The position numbers were made by a program, and so were the translations under genes. From contig OU015492.1 in assembly GCA_907164885.2 (NCBI GenBank), forward strand, positions 192,779,977 through 192,843,976: DNA of 64,000 nucleotides. Direction: 5' to 3'. A model generated the notes under the pieces. The model was given only the letters and a program-made list of their open reading frames with translations, did not search any database and was not told where the DNA came from. The DNA comes from Dolomedes plantarius. Taxonomy: Eukaryota; Arthropoda; Arachnida; Araneae; Dolomedidae. Positions 61,330-64,000 of this stretch are shown piece after piece (position 1 is the stretch's first letter; the number at the start of each line of letters is the position of its first letter).

Positions 61330-61924
61330 AGCCTGAAGAAAACCATGAGATACCATCCCAAACCCTGATAGATCTACCTCCATGATTGACAGCCAGAATC
61401 TTATGCTTGTGTAGGTGTTCTCCAGACATACACACGTCCTTGTTCGAGGAACAATGTGAACAACAATTAGTCGGAACAAATGCTGTTTTTCGACATATTA
61501 CTCGACCAGGATTTCCGCTCGTGGCTCCATTCAGGACAATATTTTGTATTGGCATCTATTACAAGTGAGTTGGGAATAACTCCTCTTCCGTAAATGCTTT
61601 GTTTGTGAAGTTCCCTTCTACCTCGAAAGTTTGATACCAGAACATGCAGATGCCTATTGATCTCTTCGGTCATTTTAGTTGCAGTTGTTTTCTTTCTTCG
61701 TGTCACAATCCGCTTCAATATCTCATCCGTCTCTTTCACTCAGCTCTCCCTTTCTTCCACTATTATGTTTGTCAAAGGATGTTTTTCCGTGCACTCTGTA
61801 TGCTATTATGACTTTAGATACCATAGCTCGAAAAGCATTAGCTTGAAGGTTGCAGTAACAGATACCCCAATTTAAACACGCTCTAACAATTTGCCCTTTT
61901 CACAAGGTCTGCAAGGTTTGACAT
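61325..61924 (-). pseudogene. Tc1-like transposase, N-terminal and middle parts
   Basis: From ATG 61924 the minus strand starts MSNLADLVKRANC, then after frame changes gives MVSKVIIAYRVHGKTSFDK and HNSGRKGELSE. A long frame (61739-61467) carries LKRIVTRRKKTTATKMTEEI, NRHLHVLVSNFRGRRELHKQ and IYGRGVIPNSLVIDA. GRVYVWRTPTQA and HGGRSIRVWDGISWFSSGSI follow near 61460-61325. The segment that should hold the first catalytic Asp (SDESSF) is decayed. It seems to be the same lineage as the pseudogene at 45.3-46.5 kb. Truncated before the second catalytic motif. Confidence 0.78.
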
Positions 61925-62111
61925 TTTAAGCTGTTCCCCCCAAAAGAACGATGACCTTAGCTTCGTTACTGCTACATGACAGTAGAATAATACATAGACT
62001 ATATTATATATAAAAATACTGGTGGCCAGACTTGTTTTTTAAGGAATACGAAGCACATTTATAAACACCACTAATACTGATAGGTGCTTCCATTATTTTG
62101 ATAACCACCTG
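61325..62111 (-). mobile_element. Tc1-like element fragment, opposite strand
   Basis: The minus-strand 5' end is at 62111 (CAGGTGGTTATCAAAATAAT, then GGAAGCACC) beside a TA (62112-62113). About 190 bp of leader leads to a transposase start at 61924. The element is broken at about 61325, where it meets the plus-strand Tc1. Its 3' half and other TIR are missing. Confidence 0.65.
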
Positions 62112-62120
62112 TATACATAT

Positions 62121-62126
<6 letters not shown>

Positions 62127-62208
<82 letters not shown>
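62127..62208. repeat. (TA)n microsatellite
   Basis: Pure TA run starting about 15 bp from the Tc1-like terminus. Confidence 0.97.
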
Positions 62209-62209
<1 letters not shown>

Positions 62210-62211
<2 letters not shown>

Positions 62212-63080
62212 TAGGTGTAGGTGGGAGTGTTTATACGTATGCGTTTCTTATTAGTACATACAGTTCAATAAATTGTTACCACAGTTGACGCAGAACAGAA
62301 ATCGATGTAATTTTAAAGGTTTGAGATCTTTTTTTTTTCCTTTCTCTAAATGTAAGTAATTGTTATAGTGGTGTTGAATGTTAGAATATCATTAACTTTT
62401 TAAACACTTAAACCTGTTAATGTCTTTTTATTTGTTCTAGGAAATTTCCTTTTTAGAGCATGGTATGATACTGTTGTTAAAACATTAACGGAGTTATATG
62501 GAAATTAATTTAATATTTCATATAGCTAAACATTAAACTTTTGTAAAGGCATTTATTTTCTGATCTAAAACTTCGTTTTGAACCAATGAATCTAACAAAG
62601 GGATTTTACTTCATTTTTTTAGAATCTCTGAAAACACATATACAAAAATCGTTCTTACTTATTTCCAAACGACCAAAGTAGTTAAATTTTGGAGCTTACT
62701 TGGTAGACCTGTAAAGGTCAGAGGTATAAAAAGCGACACGAAAAAGTTAATTGTATTTTGCTAATTAAATGTTCTCTTTAGAGCCTGGCATCTGTGATTT
62801 GGTAAGAGTAGATGGAAGAAAAAATATTGAATCAGTTTAAAATCTGAAGAAGGAAGAGAAACGACACAAAATCCTACAGGATATATGGAGAGAGAATATG
62901 CAATGACAAGGATAAACATGTTTTCAATTTATAGAAAAAAATTTAATATATAAAACATGTTTACTAATTTTATAAGACATTTTTTATTTAGGGTCTACTT
63001 TTCATCAAGACATTATCTCATATGTTTGGACTCAAGGTTATTTAATTATCTATTCATATGACCGAAGTCAGATTAAAATG
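62210..63080. other. No gene seen
   Basis: AT-rich with no structure I can support. Confidence 0.5.

Positions 63081-63081
<1 letters not shown>

Positions 63082-63159
<78 letters not shown>
63082..63159. repeat. (TC)n then (TA)n microsatellite
   Basis: About 28 bp of TC passing directly into about 49 bp of TA, the same compound order as at 33232-33670. Confidence 0.97.
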
Positions 63160-63161
<2 letters not shown>

Positions 63162-64000
63162 TGGACTTATGGTTAAAATGTTGTAAGTAGGAGGGTTATA
63201 TTACCGGTGAATTATGTGTTTATAATATTGAACACGATTATATAACATAAACCCCCGTGTGCAGTTACATCACTTTGGCAAACCAATGTTGATTCAGCAG
63301 TATATACCAAGGATAATATGACGTCAAGCCAAATATCAACAGTGAAGTAGTCAGAACTAACCTCTGCTGCCTGCGTTATCTGTAATATGGTATGTGTAGA
63401 TGACTTTTAATCAATAGATTATGCTCTCAGTTGCGTGACTTCTGCTAAGCCTCCATTAGACCTCCAGGACATCTTTATTTTCGAATAGGAGCAGAAATGA
63501 ATAGTTAGCGAAGGAAAAACGTTGGAACAACAGCTACATCTATCTCTAATTGTTACGAATGAATCTGAAAATTCTAGTATTGTATAAAAGACAACAATAC
63601 AGAAAATATCCTACAATGTCCTGCGTAGATTCACTTCCCTACTAACATATAGTACTAGAGTGCAATTATTTTAAATACAAAGACACCTTTAGTTTTAAAT
63701 TTATTTCTTTAATATTCTTTTACTATTTTTGTAAGAGGATATCCAAATGCCTAAGATGTAATCTACTTCCAAAGTTAGCGGGTTTAGGTATGATTTTAGT
63801 ATTGCTGTCTGTAGTTTTTACGATAGTCTAAAATCGAGGGGAAATGATCCACAGGTATGTAAAAAGGGAATATTTTACTAAAAACACCTATTCTTACTCC
63901 CTCGTCCTTGTCAAAGAGCAACCAGTCTATACATGGAGCCAGATATCATTAGGGTAACTTTTCTCAACAGTTGACATTGCAATAGTATACATTTTCTTTG
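63160..64000. other. No gene seen
   Basis: No open frame, repeat or RNA gene recognised to the window end. Confidence 0.5.

Overview
This is a eukaryotic nuclear window: very AT-rich, full of (TA)n tracts, and made of transposable-element (TE) remains separated by AT-rich sequence with no recognisable gene. I found no host protein-coding gene, rRNA, functional tRNA or CRISPR array. The element mix (several Tc1/mariner lineages, pogo/Tigger, piggyBac, hAT, Helitrons, tRNA-derived SINEs, and a Ty1/copia element primed in the Drosophila-copia manner from the anticodon region of initiator tRNA-Met) suggests an arthropod. A spider or other arachnid is my guess from remembered TE protein families; the sequence does not prove it.

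Layout. 0.4-0.7 kb: tRNA-derived SINE-like unit. 2.1-3.5 kb: hAT element with a transposase C-terminal remnant, holding a nested Helitron. 3.6 kb: palindrome. 5.0-6.5 kb: degenerate tandem array interrupted by an inverted Helitron fragment. 9.95-11.7 kb: five-copy tandem array of about 350-bp units. 12.7-14.0 kb: mariner-like element with about 180-bp terminal inverted repeats (TIRs). 14.36-16.87 kb: piggyBac-like element with TTAA ends. 18.4-18.9 kb: fold-back element with two CTCF-type motifs. 19.1-19.8 kb: TTAA-flanked MITE. 21.8-22.1 kb: SINE with a 12-bp target duplication. 25.9-26.3 kb: hAT fragment. 27.1-27.4 kb: tandem duplication with four TGACGTCA sites. 29.8-34.2 kb: (TA)n, pogo/Tigger, Tc1, fossil Tc1, (TA)n and Helitron side by side. 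35.1-35.9 kb: Helitron rearranged into a palindrome. 39.8-40.6 kb: element with an 8-bp target duplication and an internal minisatellite. 45.3-46.7 kb: Tc1-like pseudogene. 49.7-50.2 kb: second TTAA MITE. 51.7-58.2 kb: full-length Ty1/copia retrotransposon. 59.3-62.1 kb: two converging Tc1 pseudogenes, one split by a 1.45-kb solo LTR.

These parts do not act as a pathway; the window records successive insertions. The most recent large one is probably the copia element, whose two 515-bp LTRs differ at four positions by my reading although its gag-pol frame is broken in about six places. I see no convincing new gene system. The observations most worth checking are the minisatellite-carrying element, the palindromic Helitron with two head-to-head 3' ends, the inverted repeat with two convergent CTCF-like sites, and the young-looking but broken copia copy.
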